Notes: generated from the letters alone by a model not told the origin. Counted from the first letter of the stretch, positions 32,768 to 42,108 are shown. The stretch: 64,000 bases of DNA from Isosphaera sp. (GCA_013822345.1 PNKH01000012.1:35210-99209); one strand, 5' to 3'. Made by a program: numbers and translations.

Positions 32768-34087
32768 ATGCTCGACCTCCGCACCGGCCGCGCCCCCGAC
32801 TGCTCCGGCGTCTCCCGCCGCGCCTTCCTCCGCGTCGGCGGCCTGGCCGCCTTCGGCCTCGGCCTGCCGCAGTACCTCCGGGCCCGGGCGGACGCCCCCG
32901 CCGCCCCGGCCAAGGCCAAGCGGTGCATCCTCCTGTGGATGCAGGGCGGCCCCAGCCACATCGACAGCTTCGACCCGAAGCCGGACGCCCCGGCCGAGAT
33001 CCGCGGCGAGTTCGGCACCGTCCCGACGACGCTGCCCGGGGTGCGGTTCGCCGACCCGCTGCCGATGCTCGCCCGCCAGACCGACAAGCTCGCGGTGGTC
33101 CGCGGGCACGACCCGAAGAACGGGTCGCACGGGGTCGCCGACCACCTGATGATGAGCGGGCACAAGTTCAACGCCTCGCTCCCATTCCCGTGCTTCGGGT
33201 CGGTGGTCGCCAAGGAGCGCGGCTACCCCCGCGGGCTGCTGCCGTTCGTCCAGCTCGGCAAGAGCATCGACCGCCGGTTCAACGGCGGGGTTGCCGGGTT
33301 CCTGGGCGACGAGTTCAACCCGTTCGAGGTGCCGGACGACCCCAACTCGCCGGCGTTCAGGGTCCGCGACCTCGGCATCGCCGGGGACGACGACCGCCGC
33401 CGGCTCGACCGCCGGTACGCGATGCTCGCCGACCTGGAGAACTACCAGAAGTCGGCGGACGCGGCCGGGGCGGTGAAGGCCCGCGACGAGTTCTACGAGA
33501 AGGCGCACGGGATCATCACCGGGCCGGCGGCGAAGCGGGCGTTCGACCTGGCCCAGGAGTCAGACAAGGTCCGCGACCGGTACGGCCGCAACTCGCTCGG
33601 CCAGTCGTGCCTGCTGGCCCGCCGGCTGGTCGAGAGCGGGGTGCAGTTCGTGACCGTGACCGACGGCGGGTGGGACACCCACCAGAACAACTTCCGCAGC
33701 CTGAAGGACCGCCTCCTGCCGCGGGTCGACCGCGGGCTGTCGGCGCTGCTCGAGGACCTGTCGGTGCGGGGGCTGCTGGACGAGACGCTGGTGGTGTGGT
33801 TCGGCGACTTCGGGCGGACGCCGAAGATCAACCCGACGGCCGGGCGCGACCACTGGGCGAGCGCCGGGTGTGCGCTCTTGGCCGGCGGCGGGCTGAAGGT
33901 CGGGCAGGTGGTCGGGGAGACGAACGCCCTGGCCGAGTACGTGACCGACAACCCGGTCGGCCCGCAGGACCTGGCGGCGACGATCTACACCGTGCTCGGG
34001 GTGCCGCTGCACACGTGGTACAAGGCCCAGGACGGCCGGCCGATCGAGCTGTGCCCCGAGGGGAAGCCAGTCAAGCAACTGCTGTGA
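32768..34087 (+). CDS. DUF1501-domain protein with Tat-like signal
   Basis: 439 residues. The N-terminal SRRAFLRVGGLAAFGLG is a twin-arginine signal. Family motifs follow: CILLWMQGGPSHIDSFDPKP, VADHLMMSGHKFN, WDTHQNNFRSLKDRLLPRVDRGL and the late VVWFGDFGRTPKIN...GRDHWASAG. DUF1501 proteins belong to the alkaline-phosphatase/sulfatase-like group and are hugely expanded in planctomycetes, usually beside DUF1549/DUF1553 cytochrome proteins. Here it stands alone. A TTGACA at 32670-32675 could be its -35 box, but the -10 is weak. Confidence 0.92.
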   Translation: MLDLRTGRAPDCSGVSRRAFLRVGGLAAFGLGLPQYLRARADAPAAPAKAKRCILLWMQGGPSHIDSFDPKPDAPAEIRGEFGTVPTTLPGVRFADPLPMLARQTDKLAVVRGHDPKNGSHGVADHLMMSGHKFNASLPFPCFGSVVAKERGYPRGLLPFVQLGKSIDRRFNGGVAGFLGDEFNPFEVPDDPNSPAFRVRDLGIAGDDDRRRLDRRYAMLADLENYQKSADAAGAVKARDEFYEKAHGIITGPAAKRAFDLAQESDKVRDRYGRNSLGQSCLLARRLVESGVQFVTVTDGGWDTHQNNFRSLKDRLLPRVDRGLSALLEDLSVRGLLDETLVVWFGDFGRTPKINPTAGRDHWASAGCALLAGGGLKVGQVVGETNALAEYVTDNPVGPQDLAATIYTVLGVPLHTWYKAQDGRPIELCPEGKPVKQLL

Positions 34088-34088
34088 C

Positions 34089-34124
34089 CTTGCGGCGTTG
34101 CGGCACCGCCCGCAACGCCGCAAG
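34089..34124. repeat. REP-type palindrome, family 1 (copy 3, shortened)
   Basis: 15-bp arms CTTGCGGCGTTGCGG, truncated on its left side where it meets the DUF1501 stop codon. Confidence 0.85.
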
Positions 34125-34142
34125 CGGCGACCCCTCAAGCCG

Positions 34143-34170
34143 AAGGCCCACCCGTTTCCGGGTGGGCCTT
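34143..34170. terminator. Hairpin flanking structured element copy B; possible terminator
   Basis: 12-bp stem AAGGCCCACCCG/CGGGTGGGCCTT with loop TTTC. It is 55 nt after the DUF1501 stop and 21 nt outside copy B. It may terminate DUF1501 transcription or belong to the element, as at the two other copies. No T tract follows. Confidence 0.55.
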
Positions 34171-34191
34171 GGCGTTGGTCGGCCGGGCCGG

Positions 34192-34410
34192 GTCCACTTC
34201 CAGACCTGTGGGCGCGGACGGCTCGCGGCACCGCCGGTAGATCAGCAACCGGTTCCGGGTTGAGACCGCGGCCGGCGGGGTCGTCCCAGGTCAACCCGGA
34301 ACCGGTTGCTGATCTACCGGTAGCGGTGCTGGAACAGCCGTCCCCGCGCGGGGTGGGCAGGAGTGCTCCCGGGCGACGCAACATCGCCCTGCCGCATGGC
34401 GGCGAGCTGG
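34192..34410 (+). repeat. Structured dispersed element, copy B (candidate ncRNA)
   Basis: It has the same conserved blocks as copy A. P1 is CGCGGACGGCT (34213-34223) with AGCCGTCCCCGCG (34336-34348). P2 is GCACCGC/GCGGTGC (34228-34234, 34323-34329). The inner helix is a perfect 30-bp palindrome (34234-34263, 34291-34320) unlike that of the other copies. The apical hairpin is GACC...GGTC, replacing AACC...GGTT. P5 is GGGCGA/TCGCCC (34371-34376, 34384-34389) and P6 is GCCGC/GCGGC. Transcribed strand unknown. Confidence 0.8.
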
Positions 34411-34443
34411 CCCCGACCCGGCCGACACGCCCGTTCTACGCCG

Positions 34444-35481
34444 TCACCCCTGCTTCGGCAGGACGGCGATCGACCCGGTCTCGGTGATGAAGATCAGGTG
34501 CCCGGTCCGGTTGTCCTGGAACACCTCGATCCCGTACTTCTTCGCCTTGTCGAACTCCTTCTCCCCGCCCTTCCGGGCCTTCAGCGCCATCGCGCTCTTC
34601 CACGTCACCCCCCGGGCGTCGGCGAAGTTGGCCGGCTTCGGGGCGGTCGCCACGGACCCGGCCTCGGTGATGTAGAACAACAGCCCGCCGGCGTTCGGGT
34701 CCTCGAACACCTCCACCCCGACCCGCTTCGTCTTGTCGGTGAAGTCCGGCTCGTCCGACCGGCGGACCCGCAGGACCAGGCCGTAGGCGGTCTTCGGCGG
34801 GGCGATCTTGCTCTTCTCCGGGGCGGCCGCCGGGGCCGGGGCGGTGGCGATCCCGCCGGTCTCGGTGATGTAGATCAGCCCGCCGGTGTTGTCGTCCTTG
34901 AACACCTCCATCCCGAACATCTTCGCCGGGTCGAAGCTGGTCTGGTCCGGGGCCCGGACCTTCGGCTCCAGCCCGTGGTGCCAGTTCGGCCCCTTGGTCG
35001 TCACCAGCCCGGCCGGGACCGGGGCGAACGCCACGCTCCCGGTCTCGCACACGTACAGCAGCCGGTTCGACCCCTGGTCCCGGAACAGCTCCACCCCGTA
35101 CTTCCGGGTCGCCTGGGTGAACTCCTTCTCCCCCGCCTTCCGGGCCGACAGGTCGTGGGCGGTCAGCCACTTGCACGTCTTGTCCGCCCCGACCGGGCCG
35201 GCCGGGACGACCGCGACCGCCCCGGCCTCGCTGATCCCGACCACCGCCTTGGTCGCCTCGTCCTCGAACACCTCCACCCCGACCCGCGGGGTGTCCTTGT
35301 CGAAGTGCGGGACCCCGCCCTTGCGGACCCGGAGGTCGTGCCCGTACAGGAACTTCGGGGCCCCGGCCGCCGGGGCCTTGGGGTCCTTGTCCTTCTGGGC
35401 GGACGCCCGGTCCGGGGCGCCGAGCGCGAGGACGAGCCCGGCCGACAGGGCGGCCAGTCCGCCCGCGATCCGCTTCCGCAT
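34444..35481 (-). CDS. Secreted five-repeat protein of unknown function
   Basis: 345 residues. A signal peptide at about 1-28 is followed by five tandem repeats of about 50 residues at roughly 45-93, 106-154, 167-215, 232-281 and 297-343. The repeat consensus is: G/A-x-x-L-x-x-R/K-A/V-R-K-x-G-x-x-x-F, then R/K-x-x-G-(V/I/M)-E-V-F-x-D, then (I/V)-x-E-(T/A)-G-x-(V/I)-A. Linkers between repeats are Ala/Pro-rich. No known family is recognised; a beta-rich repeat scaffold outside the cell is likely. The N-terminal ATG is supported by the signal peptide. Confidence 0.75.
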   Translation of the reverse strand: MRKRIAGGLAALSAGLVLALGAPDRASAQKDKDPKAPAAGAPKFLYGHDLRVRKGGVPHFDKDTPRVGVEVFEDEATKAVVGISEAGAVAVVPAGPVGADKTCKWLTAHDLSARKAGEKEFTQATRKYGVELFRDQGSNRLLYVCETGSVAFAPVPAGLVTTKGPNWHHGLEPKVRAPDQTSFDPAKMFGMEVFKDDNTGGLIYITETGGIATAPAPAAAPEKSKIAPPKTAYGLVLRVRRSDEPDFTDKTKRVGVEVFEDPNAGGLLFYITEAGSVATAPKPANFADARGVTWKSAMALKARKGGEKEFDKAKKYGIEVFQDNRTGHLIFITETGSIAVLPKQG

Positions 35482-35609
35482 GGTGACCTCTTCGGGTTGG
35501 TTGGGTAGGCGACCGGGGGCGGCCGGGCCGGGAACACGGTGCGACGACCCCGGGCCGTTCCGCTAACAGCATAGGTCGCGGACCGGGGTTCGTCCGGGAT
35601 CGCGTCGGG

Positions 35610-35669
35610 CCGCCGCTTGCGGCGTTGCGGGCGGTGCGGTGCCGCCGCCCGCAACGCCGCAAGCGGCGG
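35610..35669. repeat. REP-type palindrome, family 1 (copy 4)
   Basis: Perfect 25-bp arms around 10 nt, core CCGCCGCTTGCGGCGTTGCG. It lies in the 378-bp divergent gap upstream of the secretin gene, in which no gene is seen. Confidence 0.9.
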
Positions 35670-35859
35670 ACCCTCATCTACACGACGAGTCTTGAGCGGA
35701 AATCGCTTGACCCGCGCCGGGGCGGTCGGTATTGCCCCCGCCGCTTCTCACACACACTCGACGCGGGGGCTGACGGCCCCGGACGGCGCGGCAGACGGCA
35801 TCGGGGGATGCCGGCCGCGGTCGCGGGACGGGCTTCGGGCGGAGGGGAAGGAGGCCCAG

Positions 35860-38800
35860 GTGATCCACGGAAGGAAGTGGGGCTGGAGGCGGGTCGCGGC
35901 CCGGCTCCTGCTGATCCCGGTGATCGGCGGGTGGTCCGCGGCCGCACACGCCCAGACCAAGACCGGCCTGGGCGCCACCGCCCCGGCCGTCGGGATGCCT
36001 AAGGACAAGGCGGCCCCGAAGGCCCCGGACCGGGTCGCCGAGGCCAAGGCCCTGCTCAAGGACGGGCGGAAGGCCCTCGAGGCCGGCCAGCTCGACCGCG
36101 CCCAGGACCTCGCCCGGGCGGCCGAGAACGCCAACCAGAAGTGGGGGCTGTTCGACGACACCCCGGCGTCCCTGCTCAAGGACGTCCAGGCGGCCGTCGC
36201 CAAGTCCCAGCGGACCCAGGCCGAGCAGCTCGCCAAGGACGCCAAGTCCCTCCTGGCGAAGCCGGCCAAGGGCGACGCCGAGCGGGCCGCCAACCTGGAC
36301 AAGGCGTTCCAGCTCGCCCAGCGGGCCGACCAGCTCCACGGGCCGTACTCGGCCTGGGAGTTCGGCGACCGCCCGGACAAGCTGATGAAGGAGATCAAGG
36401 CCGCCCGGGACAAGATCAAGTCCGTCCCGCCGGGCGCCACGACCACCGCCGTCGCCGACGCCGGCCGGCCGGCGTTCCCGACCACCGGCGCCGGGACCGG
36501 CGCCCCGCCCGCGCCGAAATCGGCCGGGGCCGACCCGAAGAAGGCGTCGGCCGTCCAGATGATGGCCGAGGGGAAGAAGCTGGCCGACGCCGGCCAGTAC
36601 GCCGCCGCCCGGGCCAAGCTGGCCGAGGCCGACCGGCTCGGGGCGGCGTTCGGGCCGAACGAGTACAACCCCGGGTTCGCCCTCCAGGAGCTGAACGCCC
36701 GCGGGTCGGCCGCCGCCGACAAGCTGGTCGCCGAGGCCAAGGCCCGGACCGCCCAGAAGGACTACGCCAAGGCCGACGCCGCCCTGTCGGAGGCGGCCGC
36801 CATCCACTCCGCCCTCGGCCTGTTCGCCCGCCCGGTCGAGGACGCCCGCGCCCAACTGAAGGCCGCCCAGGCCGGCCCGCCGCCGGCCGCCGTCGCGTCC
36901 AACGTCGGCCCGATGACCCCGGTCGGCCCGATGGCCCCGGTCGCCCCGCCGGCCATGCCCGAGCCTGGGTCCGCGACGGTCGTCACCGGCCCGGTCGTCC
37001 CGGCCGCGACCGGCGCCCAGCCGGCCCCCGGCGCGGTGACCGGGAAGAAGATGCTCGACCAGGCCGCGTTCGAGTACTCCCGTGGGGACCTCGACATGGC
37101 GGCCAAGCTCGCCATGCAGGCCCACAACCTCGGCGGGGTGCAGGAGGAGGCCCGCGGGCTGCTCAACACGATCGACGCCGACCGCCTCCGGCAGCGGACC
37201 GCGGCCGCGACCAAGTCGTTCGAGGCGGCCCAGCAGGCGGCCGCCGGGAAGGACCACAGCCACGCCCTGAACGTCCTGGTCCTGATCGACGCCAACCTGC
37301 TCCCGGCCGAGATGAAGGTGCGGCACGCCGAGCTGGTCAAGGAGTGCCAGGCGGCGCTGGCCGCCCGGCCCGGGGTGGTCGCCGCCGGCGGGATGGGCGG
37401 GATGCAGGACGCCCCGCCGACGACCAGCGACGGCCCGCCGGTCGCCCCGAAGTCGGCCGCGGCGGACCCCGTCGCCGGCCAGCTGGCCGCCCTGAAGCAG
37501 GCCGAGGTGCAGAAGCTCCGGCTGGAGGGGAACGCGGTCGAGTCGAAGGCGATCGAGGCGTTCGGCAAGGGCGACACCGACTTCGCCATGCAGCTGCTGA
37601 TGGACCACGCGGCCAAGGTCCGGAACGCCGGCCTGTCCGCGTCGACCGTGTCGATGCTGCTGCAGCGGACCGAAGCCCGGATGAGCATGTTCAAGACGCT
37701 CAAGGGGCACAAGGACGCGGTCACCCGGGTGGACCGGGAGGCGAAGGAGGCCGGGGACATCATCTCCGGCCGGAGCCTCGTCGAGGAGCAGCGGCGGGCC
37801 GAGGTGAAGAAGCTGGTCAAGGAGTACCGCGACCTGGTCGAGCAGCAGAAGTGGGAGCTGGCCGAGCGGACCGCCCTGCAGGCCAAGCAGCTCGACCCGG
37901 ACGACCCGGCCCTCGGCGCCCTGGCCCAGATGGCGAAGTTCCAGGGCCGGGTGCGGACGGCCGAGAAGATCAAGAGCGACAAGGAGAGGTACGTCGTGGA
38001 CGCCCTGAACGCCGCCGACACGGTCGGGCCGTTCGTGGACGTCGACCGCCCGCTGTCGGTCCAGTTGGCGGCGATGACCCGGGCCGCCCGCCGTGGCGGC
38101 GACCGGGACCTGTATCTGAAGACCCGGACGCCGGCCGAGTACGAGATCGAGCTGAAGCTCGACCGGCCGATCTCGATCGAGTTCAACCAGACCCCGCTGT
38201 CGCAGGCGGTCGAGCACCTGCAGGACCTGACCAAGCTGCCGATCGTGATCGACTACGCGAAGCTCGACCTGGAGGGGCTCAGCGCGGTCAAGCCGGTGAC
38301 GGTCAAGCCGGGCCAGCCGGTGTCCACCCGGAACCTGCTGAGCTTCACCGTCGAGCAGGCCGGGATGGCGTTCGTGGTCGAGAACGACCTGGTCAAGGTG
38401 ACGACGACGAAGCACGCCAAGGGGCGGCTGATGACCAAGGTGTTCTCGGTCGCCGACCTGGTCACCCCGATCCCGAACTTCGCCCTCCCGGACTACGCGA
38501 ACTTCGACAAGATGCTGGCCGCCGGGAGCGCGAAGGCGGTGCTCGGGGGGAGCGGGGCGACCCCGTTCGCCCCGGCCGGGGGCCTGGGCGGCGGCACCCC
38601 GCTGCCCGGGGCGGCGGCGTCCAGCCCGGGGATCGGCGCCAGCCCGGGCGGCGGTCGGCTGGACACGATCGGGCCGGGCCCGCTGGCCGGGTCGGCCAAC
38701 CTCGCGGGTGAGCGGAACACCAAGCACGAGCAGCTGATCAAGCTGATCACCGGGATGGTCCGGCCGTACTCCTGGGACGGGATGGGCGGGGCCGGGCGGG

Positions 38801-39939
38801 TCGAGTACTTCGACATCGGCAGCGCCCTGGTGGTGAACCAGGTGGCGGACGTGATCAACGAGGTGGCCGACCTGCTGGAGGCGCTGCGGCGGCTGCAGGA
38901 CCTGGCGATCGCGGTCGAGATCCGGATCGTGTCGCTGTCCGAGACGTTCTACGAGCGGCTCGGGGTGGACTTCGCGGTGAACATCCGGACCAACAACACC
39001 CAGTTCGAGCCGGCCCTCACCGCGGTCGACCCGAACACCGGGTTCGGCGGGGTGTTCCGCCCGCTCCCGTTCATCAACGACAACCGGGCCAACGGGGTGA
39101 CGGCCGGGATCACCCCGGCCGGGACGTTCACCGGGGACCTGAACGTGCCGATCCGGCCGAACACGTTCAACCGGGCCATCCCCCCGTTCGGCGGGTTCCC
39201 GAACACCCCGGGGGACAACGGCGGGATCGCGTTCGGGCTGGCGTTCCTGAACGACATCGAGGTGGCCCTGTTCCTGGAGGCGGCCCAGGGGGACCGGCGG
39301 GTGAACGTGATGCAGGCCCCGAAGCTGACCCTGTTCAACGGCCAGACGGCGACCCTGTCGGTGACCGACCAGAGCTTCTTCGTGACCAACGTCCAGGTGT
39401 TCTCGGTGAACGGCCAGCTGGTGTTCTTCCCGACCAACACCCCGCTCCCCGGGCCGGACACGAACTTCAACATCGGGATCCAGGCGGTGGTGTCGGCCGA
39501 CCGCCGGTTCGTCCGGCTGAACCTGCCGGTGCAGCTGGCCGCCCAGAGCGGGGCGACGGTCCCGCTGTTCCCGATCACGACGTTCATCACCCCGGTGTTC
39601 GAGGGCGGGAGCCAGGGCCTGCCGATCCCGTTCACCCAGTTCATCCAGCAGCCGTCGTTCACCAGCCTGAACATCCAGACCACGGTCGTCTGCCCGGACG
39701 GCGGGACGGTGCTGCTGGGCGGGCTGAAGACCCTCCAGGAGGGGCGGAACGAGTTCGGCCCGCCGGTGCTGAGCAAGATCCCGTACCTGAACCGGCTGTT
39801 CAAGAACGTCGGGATCGGGCGGGAGACGCGGCACATCATGATCATGGTGACGCCGCGGATCATCATCAACTCGGAGGAGGAGATCTTCCAGACCGAGGGC
39901 CGGCCGGCGTTCGGCGGCGGGGCGGCCGGCGGGCCGTGA
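35860..39939 (+). CDS. Large secretin (type II/III secretion GspD-like) with long N-terminal helical region
   Basis: 1359 residues, about twice the usual secretin length. The GTG start at 35860 follows an AGGAG site by about 6 nt and opens a signal peptide ending at AHAQ. Residues of about 50-720 are Ala/Lys-rich helical hairpins resembling TPR-like repeats. A secretin short-N-terminal-like domain lies at about 769-848 (FNQTPLSQAVEHLQDLTKLP). The secretin pore is at about 1010-1345 (NVMQAPKLTLFNGQTATLSV, then GGTVLLGGL and PVLSKIPYLNRLFKN). It would form an outer-membrane channel. No other secretion genes are nearby. The frame extends upstream through REP copy 4 but that part looks non-coding. 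Confidence 0.87.
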   Translation: MIHGRKWGWRRVAARLLLIPVIGGWSAAAHAQTKTGLGATAPAVGMPKDKAAPKAPDRVAEAKALLKDGRKALEAGQLDRAQDLARAAENANQKWGLFDDTPASLLKDVQAAVAKSQRTQAEQLAKDAKSLLAKPAKGDAERAANLDKAFQLAQRADQLHGPYSAWEFGDRPDKLMKEIKAARDKIKSVPPGATTTAVADAGRPAFPTTGAGTGAPPAPKSAGADPKKASAVQMMAEGKKLADAGQYAAARAKLAEADRLGAAFGPNEYNPGFALQELNARGSAAADKLVAEAKARTAQKDYAKADAALSEAAAIHSALGLFARPVEDARAQLKAAQAGPPPAAVASNVGPMTPVGPMAPVAPPAMPEPGSATVVTGPVVPAATGAQPAPGAVTGKKMLDQAAFEYSRGDLDMAAKLAMQAHNLGGVQEEARGLLNTIDADRLRQRTAAATKSFEAAQQAAAGKDHSHALNVLVLIDANLLPAEMKVRHAELVKECQAALAARPGVVAAGGMGGMQDAPPTTSDGPPVAPKSAAADPVAGQLAALKQAEVQKLRLEGNAVESKAIEAFGKGDTDFAMQLLMDHAAKVRNAGLSASTVSMLLQRTEARMSMFKTLKGHKDAVTRVDREAKEAGDIISGRSLVEEQRRAEVKKLVKEYRDLVEQQKWELAERTALQAKQLDPDDPALGALAQMAKFQGRVRTAEKIKSDKERYVVDALNAADTVGPFVDVDRPLSVQLAAMTRAARRGGDRDLYLKTRTPAEYEIELKLDRPISIEFNQTPLSQAVEHLQDLTKLPIVIDYAKLDLEGLSAVKPVTVKPGQPVSTRNLLSFTVEQAGMAFVVENDLVKVTTTKHAKGRLMTKVFSVADLVTPIPNFALPDYANFDKMLAAGSAKAVLGGSGATPFAPAGGLGGGTPLPGAAASSPGIGASPGGGRLDTIGPGPLAGSANLAGERNTKHEQLIKLITGMVRPYSWDGMGGAGRVEYFDIGSALVVNQVADVINEVADLLEALRRLQDLAIAVEIRIVSLSETFYERLGVDFAVNIRTNNTQFEPALTAVDPNTGFGGVFRPLPFINDNRANGVTAGITPAGTFTGDLNVPIRPNTFNRAIPPFGGFPNTPGDNGGIAFGLAFLNDIEVALFLEAAQGDRRVNVMQAPKLTLFNGQTATLSVTDQSFFVTNVQVFSVNGQLVFFPTNTPLPGPDTNFNIGIQAVVSADRRFVRLNLPVQLAAQSGATVPLFPITTFITPVFEGGSQGLPIPFTQFIQQPSFTSLNIQTTVVCPDGGTVLLGGLKTLQEGRNEFGPPVLSKIPYLNRLFKNVGIGRETRHIMIMVTPRIIINSEEEIFQTEGRPAFGGGAAGGP

Positions 39940-39968
39940 GCGGCGGGTGGCGGGTGTGAGCGAGAAGA

Positions 39969-40005
39969 GAGGGGCCCGCCCGTGCGACGCACGGGCGGGC
40001 CCCTC
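39969..40005. terminator. Bidirectional terminator-like hairpin
   Basis: Perfect 17-bp arms GAGGGGCCCGCCCGTGC/GCACGGGCGGGCCCCTC around 3 nt, between the converging secretin and MuiA-like genes and covering most of the 81-bp gap. Confidence 0.8.
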
Positions 40006-40020
40006 GCGTTTCGCCGGGGG

Positions 40021-42108
40021 TCACCGCCGGCCGCCGCGGTTCATCAGCCGCTGCACCTCCAGCAGCGTCTCGTCCGGGTGCGCGTTCGCCTCCGTCACGC
40101 ACCCCTTGCAGCACACGAACACCGGCTGACCCTTCAGCATCACCTTGTGGATCGGGCCCATCACCCCCAGCGGGCTCTCCTTGTCCACCGCGCACAGGAA
40201 CTGCGCCTCCGCCAGCTTCCGGTCCTCCGCGCTCAGCTTCTCCATCGCCGCCCGGATCTTCACCTGGTCCGCCGCCGACACCACCGGCAGACCCGCCTCC
40301 TTCGCCGCCCCGCCGGCCGCGGCCGCCGTCTGGAACCCGCCGATCGTCATGTTCCGGTCCAGCTCCAGCTTGAACTCGAACGTGATCGGCACCGCCTTCT
40401 CCCCGTGCGCGTTCGCCGCCGCCGTCACGTCCCACCGCAGCAGGTTGTTCGGCCGCTGCTCCCGCACGTACCCGGCGTCGGCGCTCAGGTCGGGGGCCGC
40501 CTTCAGCAGCGTCACCCCGATCGAGTCGTTGTCCGCGAACGGCAGCCGGTCCCACACCTGCAGCCGCACCGGCTCCGCCTTGTAGTTGCTCACCGTGATC
40601 CGGTAGTCGTACCGGAGTTGCTGGTTCCCGCCGGACGTCGACCGCAGCTTGTCGGTCATCGCCCGGTGCGCCTGCACCTGCGGGTCGACCCCGAACCCGG
40701 CGGTGAACGACTCCCCGGCGGCCACCAGCGGCAGCGCCATCTGGCCGACGAAGTCCCCGCCGACGTACGCCGTCGCCTCGCCCGGCAGCAGCACGTGGCC
40801 GCTCGAGTTCACCACCCGGGCCAGGCGGTACGCGTTCGCCGACAGCACCGGCACCGCCTTGTAGTGGAACTCCGCCTTCAGGTCCGCCCGGGCCACCTCC
40901 AGCACCTGCTCGTCGGCCCGCGACGGCACGGTCAGCGGGGTGGCGATCCGGTACGCGACGGTCGGGCCGTCCCGGGCCGCGAGCATGCACCCGCGCTTCA
41001 CCGCCGCCTCCGGGTCGTACAGCTCCCACGACTGCTCCCGCGCCGCCGCGGTGTTCACCAGCCCGGCCCCGCTCGCCTGCTTCTTCTCGTTGAAGTCCTT
41101 CTGGGCCCGGGCCCGCAGCGACTTGATCTGGTCCTCGAGTTCGGTCGCCGGCGGCAGGGCGCTCGTCCCCTTCGGGGCGGCGGTGACGTGGAGCGTCTGC
41201 AGGTCCGGCGGGACGGCGTTCAGCATCGGCTGGGCGGTCGAGAGGACGAGCTTCACGTTCCCCCAGTCCTCGCCGGTGTTCTGCACCACCCCGGCGAGGT
41301 ACTCGAGCGCCACCAGGTCCTGCCCGGCCTTGTCCGCCCGGAGCTTGTACTGCGGGTGCCACGTCGCCTTGTCGACGAGGTAGCTGAGCCGGACCGTCCC
41401 GGCCGCCGCGTTCACCTTGTCGACGACGATGACCGCGTCGTTCTCGTGCCGGGAGACGCCGGCGGTCAGCTCGCCGAGCCGCTTCTGCACCTCCGCCGCC
41501 TTCTCCTGGTTCGCCTGCACCTGCTGCCGGAGGTTGACCAGCTCCTTCGCCGACTCGAGCCGGGAGTCGCGGATGTGCTTGGCGAGGGCGATCGCGTTCT
41601 CGGCGTTCACCGCCCCCTTCTCCGCCGACGTGACGGTGGTCACGCCCAGATACCCCTCCATCTTCCCGAGCATCTTCTGGTTGTCCTGCACCGCCGACAG
41701 GTCGGCCTCGACCTTCTCCCGGGCGAGCTGCAACTGCTTCAACTCGTCCTGCAGCTTGCGGACGTCGGCCCGGGTGTCCTCGACGATCGGGCGGGTGCGG
41801 TACCGGGTGGTCAGGACGCGGACCCCGTCGGACCCCTCGGCGTACAGCGAGCTGGGGACGGCGGTGACCGGGAGCGGGGAGACGACGACCTCGACCCGCC
41901 CGGCCGGGCCGGCGGCCTCGACCTCGCGGGTGACCAGGGCGCTGCCCGGGTAGACGGTGACGGCGACGATCTTGCTCGGGGCGACCTTGACCGCCGGCTC
42001 CTTGGCCGGCGGCTGGGCCGCCTGGCGGGCCGGGGCGTGGTGGGTGGCGGCGGCGAGGAGCGCGGCGAGGAGGCCGAGCGCGCCGAGGTGGACGAGCCGG
42101 GTCCGCAT
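40021..42108 (-). CDS. MuiA-family (DUF4139/DUF4140) protein with extra C-terminal Cys domain
   Basis: 695 residues. A signal peptide at about 1-28 precedes the DUF4140 N-terminal domain (VAVTVYPGSALVTREVEAAG) at about 45-140. A long coiled coil follows (about 100-215), then DUF4139 (LSYLVDKATWHPQYKLRAD to FEFKLELDRNMT). After that there is an Ala-rich linker and an extra domain of about 60 residues with LGVMGPIHKVMLKGQPVF and VCCKGC. Such CCKGC segments occur in planctomycete metal-binding or YHS-like domains. MuiA was named as a mucoidy inhibitor; its molecular function is unknown. The start at 42108 gives the signal peptide. Confidence 0.86.
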   Translation of the reverse strand: MRTRLVHLGALGLLAALLAAATHHAPARQAAQPPAKEPAVKVAPSKIVAVTVYPGSALVTREVEAAGPAGRVEVVVSPLPVTAVPSSLYAEGSDGVRVLTTRYRTRPIVEDTRADVRKLQDELKQLQLAREKVEADLSAVQDNQKMLGKMEGYLGVTTVTSAEKGAVNAENAIALAKHIRDSRLESAKELVNLRQQVQANQEKAAEVQKRLGELTAGVSRHENDAVIVVDKVNAAAGTVRLSYLVDKATWHPQYKLRADKAGQDLVALEYLAGVVQNTGEDWGNVKLVLSTAQPMLNAVPPDLQTLHVTAAPKGTSALPPATELEDQIKSLRARAQKDFNEKKQASGAGLVNTAAAREQSWELYDPEAAVKRGCMLAARDGPTVAYRIATPLTVPSRADEQVLEVARADLKAEFHYKAVPVLSANAYRLARVVNSSGHVLLPGEATAYVGGDFVGQMALPLVAAGESFTAGFGVDPQVQAHRAMTDKLRSTSGGNQQLRYDYRITVSNYKAEPVRLQVWDRLPFADNDSIGVTLLKAAPDLSADAGYVREQRPNNLLRWDVTAAANAHGEKAVPITFEFKLELDRNMTIGGFQTAAAAGGAAKEAGLPVVSAADQVKIRAAMEKLSAEDRKLAEAQFLCAVDKESPLGVMGPIHKVMLKGQPVFVCCKGCVTEANAHPDETLLEVQRLMNRGGRR

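Noticed and set aside
35674..39834. A 1386-codon open frame on the minus strand opposite the secretin gene
   Set aside because: Its composition (Gly/Arg/Leu/His, no motif) is that of an antisense shadow in high-GC DNA; the plus strand has a signal peptide and a full secretin domain.
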